This document shows positions 39,762-50,504 of a stretch of 64,000 nt of DNA, in pieces. Positions within the stretch are counted from its first letter, which is position 1. Each line of letters opens with the position of its first letter. A model generated the notes under the pieces. The model was not told where the DNA came from and did no database searches. It saw only the letters and a list, made by a program, of their open reading frames with translations. A program made the translations under genes and the position numbers. Location: NCBI GenBank assembly GCA_001510575.1, contig LNGK01000010.1, forward strand, positions 2,023,111 through 2,087,110. Direction: 5' to 3'. This DNA is from Knoxdaviesia capensis. Lineage: Eukaryota > Ascomycota > Sordariomycetes > Microascales > Gondwanamycetaceae.

Positions 39762-41430
39762 ATGCCTCCCAAGAAGCAAGTAGTGGAGGAGAAAACCCTC
39801 CTTGGCCGGCCTGGCAACAGCCTGAAAAGTGGTATTGTAAGTTGGCCTGCAAACTTGGCTTGGTGCTTGTTAGTTGGTTGTGTGAGCATTCCCAGTACTA
39901 ACTGCTCATTTCTATGTGTCTCTGCTGCTGTAGGTCGGTCTAGCCAACGTTGGAAAGTCGACGCTGTTCCAGGCCATCACCAATTGCAACCTTGGTAACC
40001 CCGCCGTATGAACCGATCCCGTCCCCGTTTGTCGCCGTCTGGGCCCGGAGTTGACCCGAGAGCAATTGCGCCTCCGTAGTACTAACTTGGCCGTCCAGAA
40101 CTATCCCTATGCCACCATCGAACCCGAAGAGGCCCGTGTTATCGTGCCCGACGCCCGTTTCGACTGGCTCTGTGAAAAGTACCAGCCGAAGTCGCGAGTG
40201 CCTGCGAACCTGACCGTGTACGATATTGCCGGTCTGACCCGCGGTGCCTCGACCGGAGCCGGTCTCGGAAACGCCTTCTTGTCGCATATTCGGGCTGTCG
40301 ACGCCATCTTCCAGGTGGTGCGCTGCTTCGACGATGCCGAGATCATCCACGTCGAGGGTGACGTTAACCCCGTCCGCGATCTTGAAATCATCTCCGACGA
40401 GCTGCGGCTAAAAGACATTGAGTTTGTCGAGAAGGCGCTGGAGAACCAGAAGAAGAAGACCCGCATGGGTGGCCAAAGTCTAGAGCAGAAGAAGGCCCGT
40501 GAAGAGGAGGCCACTATCGAGAAGATTCTGGCTTTCCTGAAGAGCGGCAAGGAGGTCCGGAAAGGCACCTGGTCGCCGAAGGAGGTAAGCTTTCACAACA
40601 GATCTTTTTTTCTCCCAGTTTCCCCCTTGCACCTACACAGCTCTTTCCACCGGCGCAATTTCTATGATGAACAAGGGCCACGGCCTGAATTATAAACCCA
40701 GCTCTTCGAATGCTCTTTTCGAGCTTTATGAGACTAAAACCACACTCTGATATACTTGCCCCATGAATTTGTTTTTTCGATGAACGTTGAACATCCAATC
40801 TATGTTGTCGATCTTTGCTCTCAAGGCAAATCTTCGTTCTTCTGACGACTAACCATCGCTTTTATGCGCCCTGTTTAGGTCGAGGTCATCAACCCCCTTT
40901 TCCTGCTTACGGCTAAGCCTGTCGTGTACCTTGTCAACCTCTCGGAGCGCGACTACATCCGCAAGAAGAACAAGCATCTGCCCAAGATTGCCGAATGGAT
41001 CAAGGAGCATGCGCCCGGCGATCCGATCATCCCGATTTCCGTTTCGTTCGAGGACCGTCTCAGCAAGATGGAGAACGAGGCCGACTCGCTCGCCGAGCAG
41101 AAGAACGTCGGCGCTGAGTCGGCACTGGGCAAGCTGATTATTACCATGCGCAAGGCGCTGAACCTCGGTAGCTTCTTCACCAGCGGAGCCGACGAGGTCC
41201 GCCAGTGGACCATCCGGAACGGCACCAAGGCCCCGCAGGCTGCTGGCGTCATCCACACCGACTTCGAGAAGACCTTCATCCAGGTTATCGTGTACAACTT
41301 CAGCGTGCTGAAGGAGCTTGGCGATGAAGCTGAGGTGCGGTCTAAGGGAAAGATCATGACCAAGGGCAAGGACTACGTGGTTGAGGATGGAGATATTCTG
41401 CTCATCAAGGCCGGCGCTGCCAAGAGCTAA
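39762..41430 (+). CDS. ola1: Obg-like ATPase 1 (YchF family)
   Basis: Four exons: 39762-39836, 39934-40005, 40099-40584 and 40879-41430, giving 394 aa, the usual length. All introns are phase 0; the third is 294 bases. Nucleotide-binding motifs appear in order: GLANVGKST (residues 27-35), NYPYATIEP, DIAGLTRGAS, and NLSE instead of NKXD, the change that gives Ola1/YchF preference for ATP over GTP. A coiled-coil insertion (EFVEKALENQKKKTR...) and the C-terminal TGS-like domain (SFFTSGADEVRQWTIRNGTKAPQAAGVIHTDFEKTFI) complete the family layout. It is a cytosolic ribosome-associated ATPase linked to translation and stress responses in yeast and humans. The first two introns interrupt the region around the P-loop. 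Confidence 0.97.
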
Positions 41431-42590
41431 ATGAATCGACGTTTCCTCTCTGAATTGACGACCACGTCCAAACCAAGTAAAAGAGTCGGAAGGGTATAAT
41501 ATAGACAAAGATATCCACAGGTTATGATGTCTCATTTGACAGACACGGCAGTACGAACAAACAACATGCAGAGCCGATGACGGAACCAAACCCTCATCGG
41601 CTTACGAGTTTTGAGAGATGATTGATATCTACAAGCCACCTTTCTCTCCGTTCCCCTTCTACCATGTGCGGCCAACACTGCAACGTGCCGAGCCACAGTG
41701 TGGATGAAGCAATGACTCAAGCGATGGACGCAGCACCATTTGCGTAAACAACATCGCCAACGCGTGTATACCTTATAAGGGCCATTTGGAATGTTGACTT
41801 TCGCCGAGAAGGCGGCTGGGCAGTACCCAGTTCAGGACAAACTCGTGCATTTGGTGGAACGGTGATCGACCCCGCTTGACAACCGACGAGTCGCGGGTTC
41901 GAATTCCCTCGGGGGATTTGGGATTTTTCGAGACGGACCGACGACAAAGAGATGTAGTCCTACCGAAGCTGGGCGGCGACCACCGGGGTCGAACCAGCGG
42001 ATGAACTCTTTTTTGCATTTTTCACATCCTATATATGTATGCGCAGTAGGTGGTGCAGTATGGCACAGCATCACTGTGCAATCCCCATAGTTTGAATCTT
42101 TTTTTCTTTCAAGTTTCTTTTTTTCATGTCTTCATCACCAAGTTGCACCGGTGGATTTGCTAACCCTAAGATCACATCGCATCACCACATCACCACATCA
42201 TCACGATAAGGGTTTACAAACTCGAACTTGCAGAGAATACATAAATGAATTATTAAAAAAAAAAGTTTCTATACAGATCCTTGTCTCCAGTACAGCTGGC
42301 ACAGCGGAGATGCATTCCTGCGGACGTTTTTCGGTTCGTTAGACTTTTTTTTTTTTTTTGGTTTGTTGATTGTTTTTCTTGCGTGAGCTTTCGTTAACCC
42401 ATTGTCCCATGAACGCATTGCGAATTAGAAGAAAGCAGAAGATATTAGGAAATAAAACAGCAGGAACGGCAAAACAGGAACACCAAGCAAAAGCAGCAAC
42501 TCATAAAAGACCCGAAAAGCGAAAAGAAGAAAAGGAAACCGAAAAAGGAAGCAAAAAACAGAACTCGGGAGAACTTCATTCAGGAACTCG
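41431..42590. other. Convergent spacer between Ola1 and the next gene
   Basis: 1.2 kb between two stop codons. It contains two B-box-like tRNA remnants (about 41890-41910 plus; about 41980-42000 minus) that do not fold into cloverleaves, a TAACCCTAAG half-telobox (42161-42170), short CATCACCACAT-type repeats near 42180-42205, and a T-run at 42347-42359. No gene is seen. Confidence 0.6.
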
Positions 42591-44605
42591 TTACAACCCG
42601 TTGCTATAGCGCACGCCTCTCCGGCCGAGTTCTTTCCGGCCAACGGCGTCCTCCGGCATCACCCAGCCGCGGGCGCGCTTGGCCTCCCGCTTCTCGGCGA
42701 GCTGGGCGGGCGGCATCCAGGGGTCGCGCGGCAGGGCCTTGCGGCGGGAGCCCTCGGCCGGAGCGCCGATCTCCGAGCGCCAGTGCGCCTGGCCCGGCAC
42801 AGCGGCGTCGCCGGCCATCATGCACAGGCCCCACAGCGCCAGACACGCGGTCAGCGGCACGGCGTGCTCGTCGCCGTCGGCCACGGTGTCGGCGGTGGCG
42901 GCCAGCGGCACGGCGGCGACCTCGAGGAAGCCGAAGTCCGGCACGGCGTCGACGCCGTTGCGCACGACCACCAGCTCGATCTCCGTCAGCACGAAGCCGT
43001 AGCGGCAGCCGTGCTCGCGCATGGCGTGGTGCAGGGCGGCCAGGCCGCGCAGGTACTCGACGCGCTTGATGTTGCCCTCGGCGCGCATGCCGGTGTTGAA
43101 GCGCTCGTACGAGCGCACGATGCCGACCACGCGCGCGGTCGGCTTGCCGCCGAAGATGGCGGCGGCCGACGACGCGTCGCTGGCGGCAGCCACGGTGAAC
43201 AGCGGCTCGGCGGCGGCCGGCGACGCGGCGGCCGGCTTGCCCGGCGGCGGCGGCACGCTGATGGCGAGCGGGCGGGCGCTGGCGGCGGCCAGGGCGGCGT
43301 TGAGCTTGGGCACGTAGAAGCGCGCGTAGATGGCGTGCAGCGCGGCCTCGGTCTCGGGGTGGCGCAGGGCGAGCGACGGCTCGGGCAGCAGCGGCGCCGG
43401 CATGGCGTAGGTGAGCACGGCGTCGGCGCCGGGGATGGCGAGGATGGCGGCGGCGTCGAAGCCGGTCCAGTTGCGCACGTTGCGCACGTCCCACCAGAAG
43501 TGCTTGATGGCGGGGTCGCGCAGCGGGAACGACAGCGTGCGCACGAGCGCCGGCGCCGGGTTGGCGCTGCCGAGGTAGGCGAGCAGCGTGGTGGTCTGCA
43601 CGGGCGGCGGCGACGGCGACGGCGACGGCATGTACGGGTCGGCGGCCATGGGGAACAGGCTGTAGGCGGCGTCGGGGGCGGACAGCGGCTCAGCGGCCGA
43701 CGGGGAGCGCGAGAACGACGACGACGCCGACGAGTGCGAGAGGAAGGCGGCGTCGGCCAGGTCGGCGTACGACGGCGGGAAGCCGTAGACGGGGTCGGCG
43801 GCTTGCGAGGCATCGGCCATCGACAGCGGCTCGTCCAGGTCGATGATGCAGCTGGCCGACGAGGCGCGGCGCTGGTGGCAGGCCAGCGAGTCCGGGGTGA
43901 CGGAGAACGAGATGGGCGAGCAGAGCAGCGGCATCGACGAGTTGTTGTCCTCGTCCATGATGACCACCGACGGGTTCATCGGCGGCGCCATGGCGGACGG
44001 GCCGGTGATGAACGCGGTGGAGATGGGTCCCGGCGTGGTGTGGCTGCGCTGGTGCATGGCGGCGCGGGCGGCCTGCGACCGGGAGGTCGCGGGGGGAGTC
44101 AGCGTGCGGTGGCGCTTAGTGACACGGGCGGCGGCCGAGCCGGCGGGCGAGCGGCGCGAAGGGACCGAGGCGGGGCGCGGCGGCGAGTTGTCCAGCACGC
44201 GGTCCTGGGCGCGGATCTTGGGCAGCAGCAGCGGGCCGTGGGTGCGGATGGGCGCCTCGGCGCGGGGTGGCGGGGCGGGGGTGGTGGATGTGCGGGGGGT
44301 CGAGGCGGCCGAGACGGCGGAGTAGGCGGAGCTGTGCGAGGTGGAGCGCACGTGCTGGTGGTGGTTGCGGATGGCGAGAGAGGACGAGGCCGATGATGAT
44401 TGCATGGGAGCGGGGGTGGTGTGGGAGAGGAGCATGCTGGAGAAGTCGGGCGAGGCCGGCTCGCAGGGGAAGAAGAACGAGTCGGCTACCAGACTGTATA
44501 TGGAGTTAGAACAAGCGGGTTTGGAGGGGGGGGTATTTATGACCGAGAGAGAGAGAGGGAGAGAGGCCTCTCGTCTCTCGGTGCAGGGGACACTTACGCA
44601 GACAT
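42591..44605 (-). CDS. Ala/Ser-rich protein of unknown function with 8-nt first exon
   Basis: The best model is exon 1 at 44605-44598 (ATGTCTGC only) and exon 2 at 44493-42591, giving 636 aa that begin MSALVADSFFFPCEPASPDF. The 104-base intron runs from GTAAGT to ATACAG with a CTAAC branch site. Without it the long frame has no ATG near its start. The first ~280 residues are low-complexity Ser/Ala/Pro with TTPAPP-type runs. The C-terminal ~300 residues are globular: LVRTLSFPLRDPAIKHFWWDVRNVRNWTG, FGGKPTARVVGIVRSYERFNTGMRAEGNIKRVEYLRGL, and CRYGFVLTEIELVVVRNG. It ends in RGWVMPEDAVGRKELGRRGVRYSNGL. I recognise no named domain; the alternation around GFVLTEIELVVVR could be a nuclease-like or other mixed fold, but that is a guess. 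The 5.9 kb upstream is non-coding, the longest upstream region in the window. Confidence 0.75.
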
Positions 44606-45411
44606 GATGAACGGCCAAAAAGAGAAGCCAAAAAAAGAAGTGAAACGAAGGAATGCCAATTAATGCGCTGGGAGGGCCGGCGTCCTCAGCGGCAGGCAGA
44701 AAGAAAAGAAAGAGGCGGAGGGGGGAAGAGGCGGTCGGGGAAAACGGCCACAGGTGAGACGGATGTGAGGATGGAGAGAGAGAGAGGAGAGAGAGAAAGA
44801 GAGGAACTTAGAAACGAGGCTGGTCAGAAGCCGCTGGGGGGGGAAGAGCAGGACTAATAAGGCTGGAGGATGGAACGGAGTCTTTCGAGAGTGATTGACC
44901 GAGGTGGGGGGGACGTGACGGGAAGAGGAGACACGTCAAAGAGGGTACAACGAGGCAGAGGAAGCGTGGAGACGTGTTTCTTCCGTCTGGAGATCTCGGC
45001 CGTGACACGTCGACGCGGGAGCAAGCACGAGAAACGGGACGTGGGAGATAGGATGAACACGAACGACGTGACAATAGCCAGATGGCAGAATACTGGGTGT
45101 GTGTGTGTGTGGTGGAGAGTCAGTGTGGACGCGAGTGTGTAAGAAGGCACGGTAGTGGGAGCAAGAAGACAGACAAGTGATGTTGGATGATGTATGTGTG
45201 CAAGGAGAGAAGCGTGCGAGTGGGACGGAGACGAGAGACAGAGAAAGTCGGGCTGGATGAAACGAGAACAAGCCGAATGGACGAGAAACGAGAGGCGGAC
45301 ATCGACGCATTCTTATTTCTTTTTGCGAAGCCTCCCCCGTCAGAGGATCACGACGGGAGCGGATCGATTGGCAAAGACATGAAGAATGGGAAGACGGAGA
45401 GAAGGGAGGCA

Positions 45412-45432
45412 GGGGGGGGGGGGGGGGGGGGG
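45412..45432 (+). repeat. Poly-G tract running into the assembly gap
   Basis: 21 consecutive G immediately before the N run. A second poly-G tract of about 30 bases (45739-45768), interrupted by a single N at 45748, lies 300 bases downstream. Long G runs are hard to sequence and can form quadruplexes. Confidence 0.9.
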
Positions 45433-45476
45433 NNNNNNNNNNNNNNNNNNNNNNNNNNNNNNNNNNNNNNNNNNNN
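45433..45476. other. Assembly gap (44 N)
   Basis: A run of 44 undetermined bases directly follows the poly-G tract. The true length is unknown; the count may be an estimate by the assembler. Confidence 0.99.
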
Positions 45477-45488
45477 GAGAGTGGAGGG

Positions 45489-45542
45489 AGTGTGTGTAAG
45501 TGTGTATTATGCATACCACACACTTGCACTTACACACACACT
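45489..45542. repeat. Inverted repeat (GT/AC-rich hairpin) beside the gap
   Basis: AGTGTGTGTAAGTG (45489-45502) is complementary to CACTTACACACACT-type sequence at about 45527-45542, around a 24-base spacer that contains ATGCAT. It lies 13 bases from the N run and may have contributed to the assembly break. Confidence 0.65.
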
Positions 45543-48201
45543 CTTTCTCTATGGACTCTCTCGTCTGGACTCGGGACTCTGAGTATGAGAAACTGTACAC
45601 CCACCCACCCCCCCCCTCAACCCGGATTCAAGCCATCAAACCCCGGTCCTGGTAACAATCGCGGTTGATCTCCTTCTCGTCCGTCTCGTTTTCTGTACGT
45701 GGGAAGATGGTGCAAGTTTCGCGCGGGTAAAGGAAGCAGGGGGGGGGNGGGGGGGGGGGGGGGGGGGGAAGAAGACTGTTTCTGGGGTTCCGGGCGGTCG
45801 GCGTGCAAAGCGGCCATGAAACGGCGGTACTACATACATACTGTACAGTACACTAGCCGACTGTACTATACGAGACTAATATACAGTACTGTACATACAT
45901 AAGCCGTTCTCAGGTCTTTCTTGCCCTGCGCCTCGCAGGCCGGGCGGGTGGGTGAGCGAGCCAGGTGTAGGGCAGGCGTGTAAGTAAGGACGGGCCGGGA
46001 CAGGGCGTGTGCAGGGTTGAAGACTTTCTGGCCATTTCTGGAGACAAGCCCAGCTCTGGGAGACAGACAGCCTGGGTCGTCCAGTCTCGGCCAAAAATAC
46101 ATCCAGTACTGTACACTCAACAGAGCCAGAGGCAGAAAAGTGGAGGGCGTGAAACTTCAAAACATGGCGTGGCGTCTAAATAAAAACGACAAAGAAAAAG
46201 CGGGGACGGCCGCATCCCGGCTCCGGGCGAGAATCCGGCGCTGATTGGCGCATAAGTATCGATACACCCGGAAGGGGGTTCGGGCTCTAGACCTGCTTTG
46301 GAGCTTTTGGAAGTACCTTTTTGGGTTCGAGAGGAACCGGAGAGAAAAAGAGGGAGAACTTCTTCGGAGGGTTTCTCTCTCTCTCTCTGTCTCTCTGTAT
46401 GCACCTGTCTTTTTCTCCTGCATTGCTGCCTGCTTCGCTGCAGGTCTTGTGCTGCACGAGAGCGGAGCGCTTGCACGCACTACTGCAGGACAAAGTGCCC
46501 ACACACCTTATGGGGCGCAAAAGAAAAAAAAAACACGAAAATGGAACTGAAAGTGCTCGTGTGTGTGTGTGTGTGCCTAAGACTCCAGGAACGAATCTGC
46601 TGGACGGGACGCGACCGTGTCGGGGGACGAGCGAACACGTGAAGACGGCAGCCGGCCGTCGTGGCTGGTGTTTCTCGCGATCTGGTCCCGGGGCTGTGTC
46701 CTGCTCTCGACCCGTGTGTATGTGGTGGTGGTGGTGTTGTTTGTTTCCCATGATACCGGCAGATGCAGCCCAGAAAAGTCCCGGCCGGACCAGCGTGCTG
46801 CGTCCTCCCGAGGCCGGCTCAGGCCGGCTCATCAAAGCGAGCAGCTTAATGCAAGGGCAGCAGCCTTCTCTGGGTTCTGCGGTGTTCGACGGTTTCTATT
46901 TTTGGGGGCGGCCGTGTGCCTCGCCTACAGAAGAAAAGGAAGAAAAAAAAAAAGAAACGAAAAACCTCCGTTGAAGATTTTGGTCTTGACCCACCCGCAG
47001 CACGATCGCTCAAACTGTCTGAAAGGCCCTTACCTGCTCTCTCCTCACCAAAGGGCGCCTAGAGCACAGTACCACACACGCACAGTTCATCTCGCTTCAT
47101 CGACTGGCTCGCACAATCTCTGTAGCCGAGCGGGTAAGGGCCGTGAGGGTAATACACGGCGACAACGCTGGAATTGCAGGGTGGCGGCCCCCCCTTCGCC
47201 CTGCCCTCTGGCCCTCTGCCGCCGGGCGCGCATGAAAGGCTGGCTGGCGATGAAGCTGTAGCCGCCCGCCGGCGGGTAAGAAGTGGCCGGTTGTCAAGGA
47301 TTGGGGCAGAAGCAGAGTGTCAGCAGCATAGCGAAATAAAGGGCCAAATCCGCCGCCCCAAAGACGTGGCCGCCTCCTCGCCCCCAGCCGGCGGCTCGTC
47401 AAACGCGCCAGACGGAAATTATGCTGTGTAAGACGGTGCTATAGAAGGGTACTGGTCTGAGCTTAGCACGCTAGATCGACAAGCCCCCTCCCCAAACAGA
47501 GAGAGAACCAGGCTACACCTGGCCGGGGGTTTGGGCTTTGCGTCCTGCCTGCTGGTAATAATCTTCCCTTCGCCTCATTCCGGGCCCAGCCGGACTAAAC
47601 GACGATCGTTCGTGGCCTGCTTCAACGGCCGGCCTATGGGCGCCCTGAACCTCGTCCCACCGAAACTCTGGAACACGGTTCTTGGACCCTAAATAAGAAA
47701 ACCGGAAAAAAGCACAGAGCAAAGCTTAAAATAAAAAGCTGCCCGCCCGGATCGTCGAATTTCGCTGTTTTCCTTGCTCTTCTTTGAGTCTGTCTGTGTT
47801 CCGGGCGTGTTTGTTCTTCCGGTGTTCTGCCGGGCGGCTACACCATCCAAATCTTTTTTTTTTTGGCGCCGCCAATCTCCCTGCTGATGGCGGCCGTTCG
47901 TTTTTATTTGGCCCGGTTTCCAGTTGCACAGCCCATGTACCACGTGAACCACAGTTTAAATAACCCCATCCTCTCTCTCCGTCTCTTTTCTCGCACTCTC
48001 TCGTTTCATCGTTAGTCCGGGTCTCTGTGGCGACGTTTTTTTTTTTCTGCACGACTCAACCTCTTGCAAGCCACCCCATCCACCGGTTGTTCGCTTCTTT
48101 CCCGTGACGTTCTCGGCGCGGTACCGCGTCCAACCTCAACCGGCGCGCGCGTCTCGAACCCTTTTTTCTTCTTTCTTTTTGGCGTTGTTCCGCGCGCACA
48201 G

Positions 48202-48326
48202 CCAATCAGAGCCCGCGCTGGCACTCTGCAGCCAATCACGGCCGCGTGTGCCCTGCGCGCTGTGATTGGCTGCGCGCGGCTGCACTTTGCGCGTCGGTGA
48301 TTGGGCGGGCCATTTCTGCCCAATCA
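48202..48326. promoter_or_regulatory. Cluster of five CCAAT boxes
   Basis: CCAATCA occurs at 48202-48208, 48232-48238 and 48320-48326, and its complement TGATTGG at 48263-48269 and 48298-48304. GCAGCCAATCAC (48228-48239) and GTGATTGGCTGC (48262-48273) form a perfect 12-bp inverted repeat. CCAATCA is the known site of the fungal HapB/C/E (CBC) complex. The cluster is followed at once by a strong T-rich tract, a layout typical of an active promoter reading rightwards, although no gene is seen there. Confidence 0.7.
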
Positions 48327-50504
48327 GGGCCGCGCCGCACACGTCGAGACGGAAGTCTGTTCGCATTTTTTTTTCTTCTTTTTCTTTTTTTTTTTCTTTT
48401 TTCTTTTGACAGATGCGAAAAACCCACGGTGCGCGGGATCCGGGGCTCGTGATGGGCTGGGGGCTTTTTTTCTTTCTGTTCTATCGATACGTGAACCGCG
48501 TGTGTGTGTCTGTGTGTGTGTGGGGAACAACTACCCAAACCCACCACACTGCATTCGTGGTCTCATGCATGTGAGTCACACATCGACGACGGCCGTGTGT
48601 GCGATGAGCAGGGCAACCCCACGCGGCGTGATGGTGTCTGTCCGTAGGACTTTCTTTGCCGGCTGTTCGGTTCTCGGTTTTCCTTCTCCTTCTCCTTCTC
48701 CTTCTGCCTTCTGCCTTCTGCCTTCTGCCTTCTGTGCCGGGTTCTCTGCAGTCTGCTGATCGTGACAGCGAGCGAAAAGAGAACCGCGTGCGTGTGTGGA
48801 CGGCCCCCCCATCCTCCTCCTCCTGCAGCTCACCCCCAAGACCTGGGCATCCAGCACCAGAACATGTTCCGAGGCTGACTCCAAGTCTGATGTCCAAGAA
48901 CCGCACCACCCGTCACCCCTTCCCCCTTCCCTCCCCCCCCCCAGCCTTCCGGCCTATCGCGACAGAGGGATGCCCACCGTGACGTGTGCACCGCGCAGCC
49001 TTGATCGCCCGCACAATGCCGTCGTCGCGACGTGCTTTTCTGCTCGTCTGTTCTGTTCTACCCCAACACACGCGAGCGACCTCCCCCCGCCCCCGGTGCG
49101 ACTCTGGATGGTGGGGAGGCGAAACCCCTTCCCCCCCTTTCCCTGTCTCTCTCTCTCTCTCTCTCTTTCCCCTGCGTGCGTGTCTGGTCGTCCGCCCGGA
49201 TCCGTGTGATCGGTTGGCCACGGCAGCTCGGTGCATGTCTGCTCGCTCCTGCGAGAGGCTGTTGCGGGTTCCGAGATGGAAGACCACTCCCCCCCCCTCC
49301 CCCGTCCAGAAAACCCATCCTGTCGATATGTCCGCCCCCCCCCTGTGTGGATCTTGTCCATCAGCTTGAAACGAAACGAAAGAGGAACCGCGTGGCGTCT
49401 GTCCACGCGCTCCACGCTTGGCTCTCGCCGCCCGTGCACGCCGATCCCGCCGCCGCCGCCGCCACGACCCTGGACGTGCTGTTTACAGCACGACGTGGAG
49501 CCCGTGGGCCGTGGAAGATGTAGAGTGCGTAGAACACCGGCCACGGATTTTCTCTATCAAAAGACATATTTTTGATCGCACGAAACTGTACAGAGTAAAT
49601 CTTGGTTTTTGGGCAGAAGGACGACACCCACCGTCCGGGCCGTATCGGGCCCCCCTCCCCGGCCCATGTCGGCCGTTCCCCCTGTCACCGCGCGGCCCAA
49701 CCACACCCATCTTCTTTTCTCCCCTTGCCTCGAAAGAAAGAAAAACCTGTAGTGTAGTGTAAGAGTCATACTTCGCTGGCACGGCCCACCCACCCACCCA
49801 CCCACCCCGACTTCACGATGATCTGTCCTCAACTTTGCTTCACCGTCCCTTAGGCACCTGGGACGCAGACGTCACTTTCCACGGCGACGAATGATGTATT
49901 TGTGCGTTTTCTAGTATCTGCGACTTGGATTTACTGTCGGGGGGGCTGGGGTTCGTTGATTCTGTGTTGGGTGTCTGAGATTATGAACATTCTCTAGCTC
50001 GGATTCACTTGTGTAAAAAGGAAAAAGACATGGTCCACAATAGAATGTGGGGGGTGAGAGTAAAAAAGGAAAAAAGGAAAAGTCCATCTCTTCTCTGTAT
50101 TTACTGTACGCAGGATGTTGCGCTCCAGCGGAATACAGCATGTTGCTTTGCATGTGAGTCTTAGGGTTAGGCGTAGGTATCAACCAACAACTTGCCCTAA
50201 CTTATGCGATTCCGCTCGTCTAACACAAATCACTGCAAAAAGATTGATATCGCAACAACCAAAATCGTTGGGAGAGAGAACAAAAAGCATACTGCCCAAA
50301 ATACACCAAAGTTCAATTAAAAAAGAAAAAGCTTCCTCCTAGGATTCCGGTCCCTGGATTCCCGTCTATAGTACACCTGTAGAGAGACAAAAAAAAGGAA
50401 AGAAACGTACAAGAAACCGCACAAGCCGAAAGGAAACGACAAATGAAAAACAAACGGAAATGTAGAAGACACTATATGGAAGGGGAATAAGGATCCGACA
50501 GGTC

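Larger units (their letters stand above)
44606..50504. other. 5.9-kb non-coding region with assembly gap and CCAAT cluster
   Basis: No supported gene. Open frames are short, low-complexity and without splice-consistent extension. The first ~800 bases are GA-rich on the plus strand (pyrimidine-rich leader of the minus-strand gene). Then come the gap with poly-G tracts (45412-45768), ACTGTACAGT palindromes (45840-45900, 46104-46114), five CCAAT boxes (48202-48326), a 50-base T-rich run (48367-48412), tandem CTTCTGC/CTCCTT units (48684-48740), CT runs near 49147-49168, and a telobox (about 50161-50170). The region could hide a long non-coding RNA or a very long promoter; the sequence alone does not decide. 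Confidence 0.55.

Noticed and set aside
41840..42010. tRNA-like sequences (GGGTTCGAATTCC plus; GGTTCGACCCC minus)
   Set aside because: B-box-like words are present, but no acceptor-stem partner or anticodon arm can be folded on either strand; at most decayed tRNA fragments.
42783..44396. Long plus-strand open frame (537 aa) opposite the Ala/Ser-rich gene
   Set aside because: Arg/Gly/Val-rich shadow produced by GC-rich third positions of the minus-strand gene; no domain, and the minus-strand frame has a consistent splice model and a globular domain.
47120..47165. A-box-like GTAGCCGAGCGGGTAAG, suggesting tRNA-Leu or tRNA-Ser
   Set aside because: No B box follows within tRNA distance and no acceptor stem forms.
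47000..49900. Numerous short frames across the 5.9-kb non-coding stretch
   Set aside because: All are low-complexity (Pro, Arg, Ser, Cys runs from CT and GT repeats), overlap each other on both strands and show no conserved domain.
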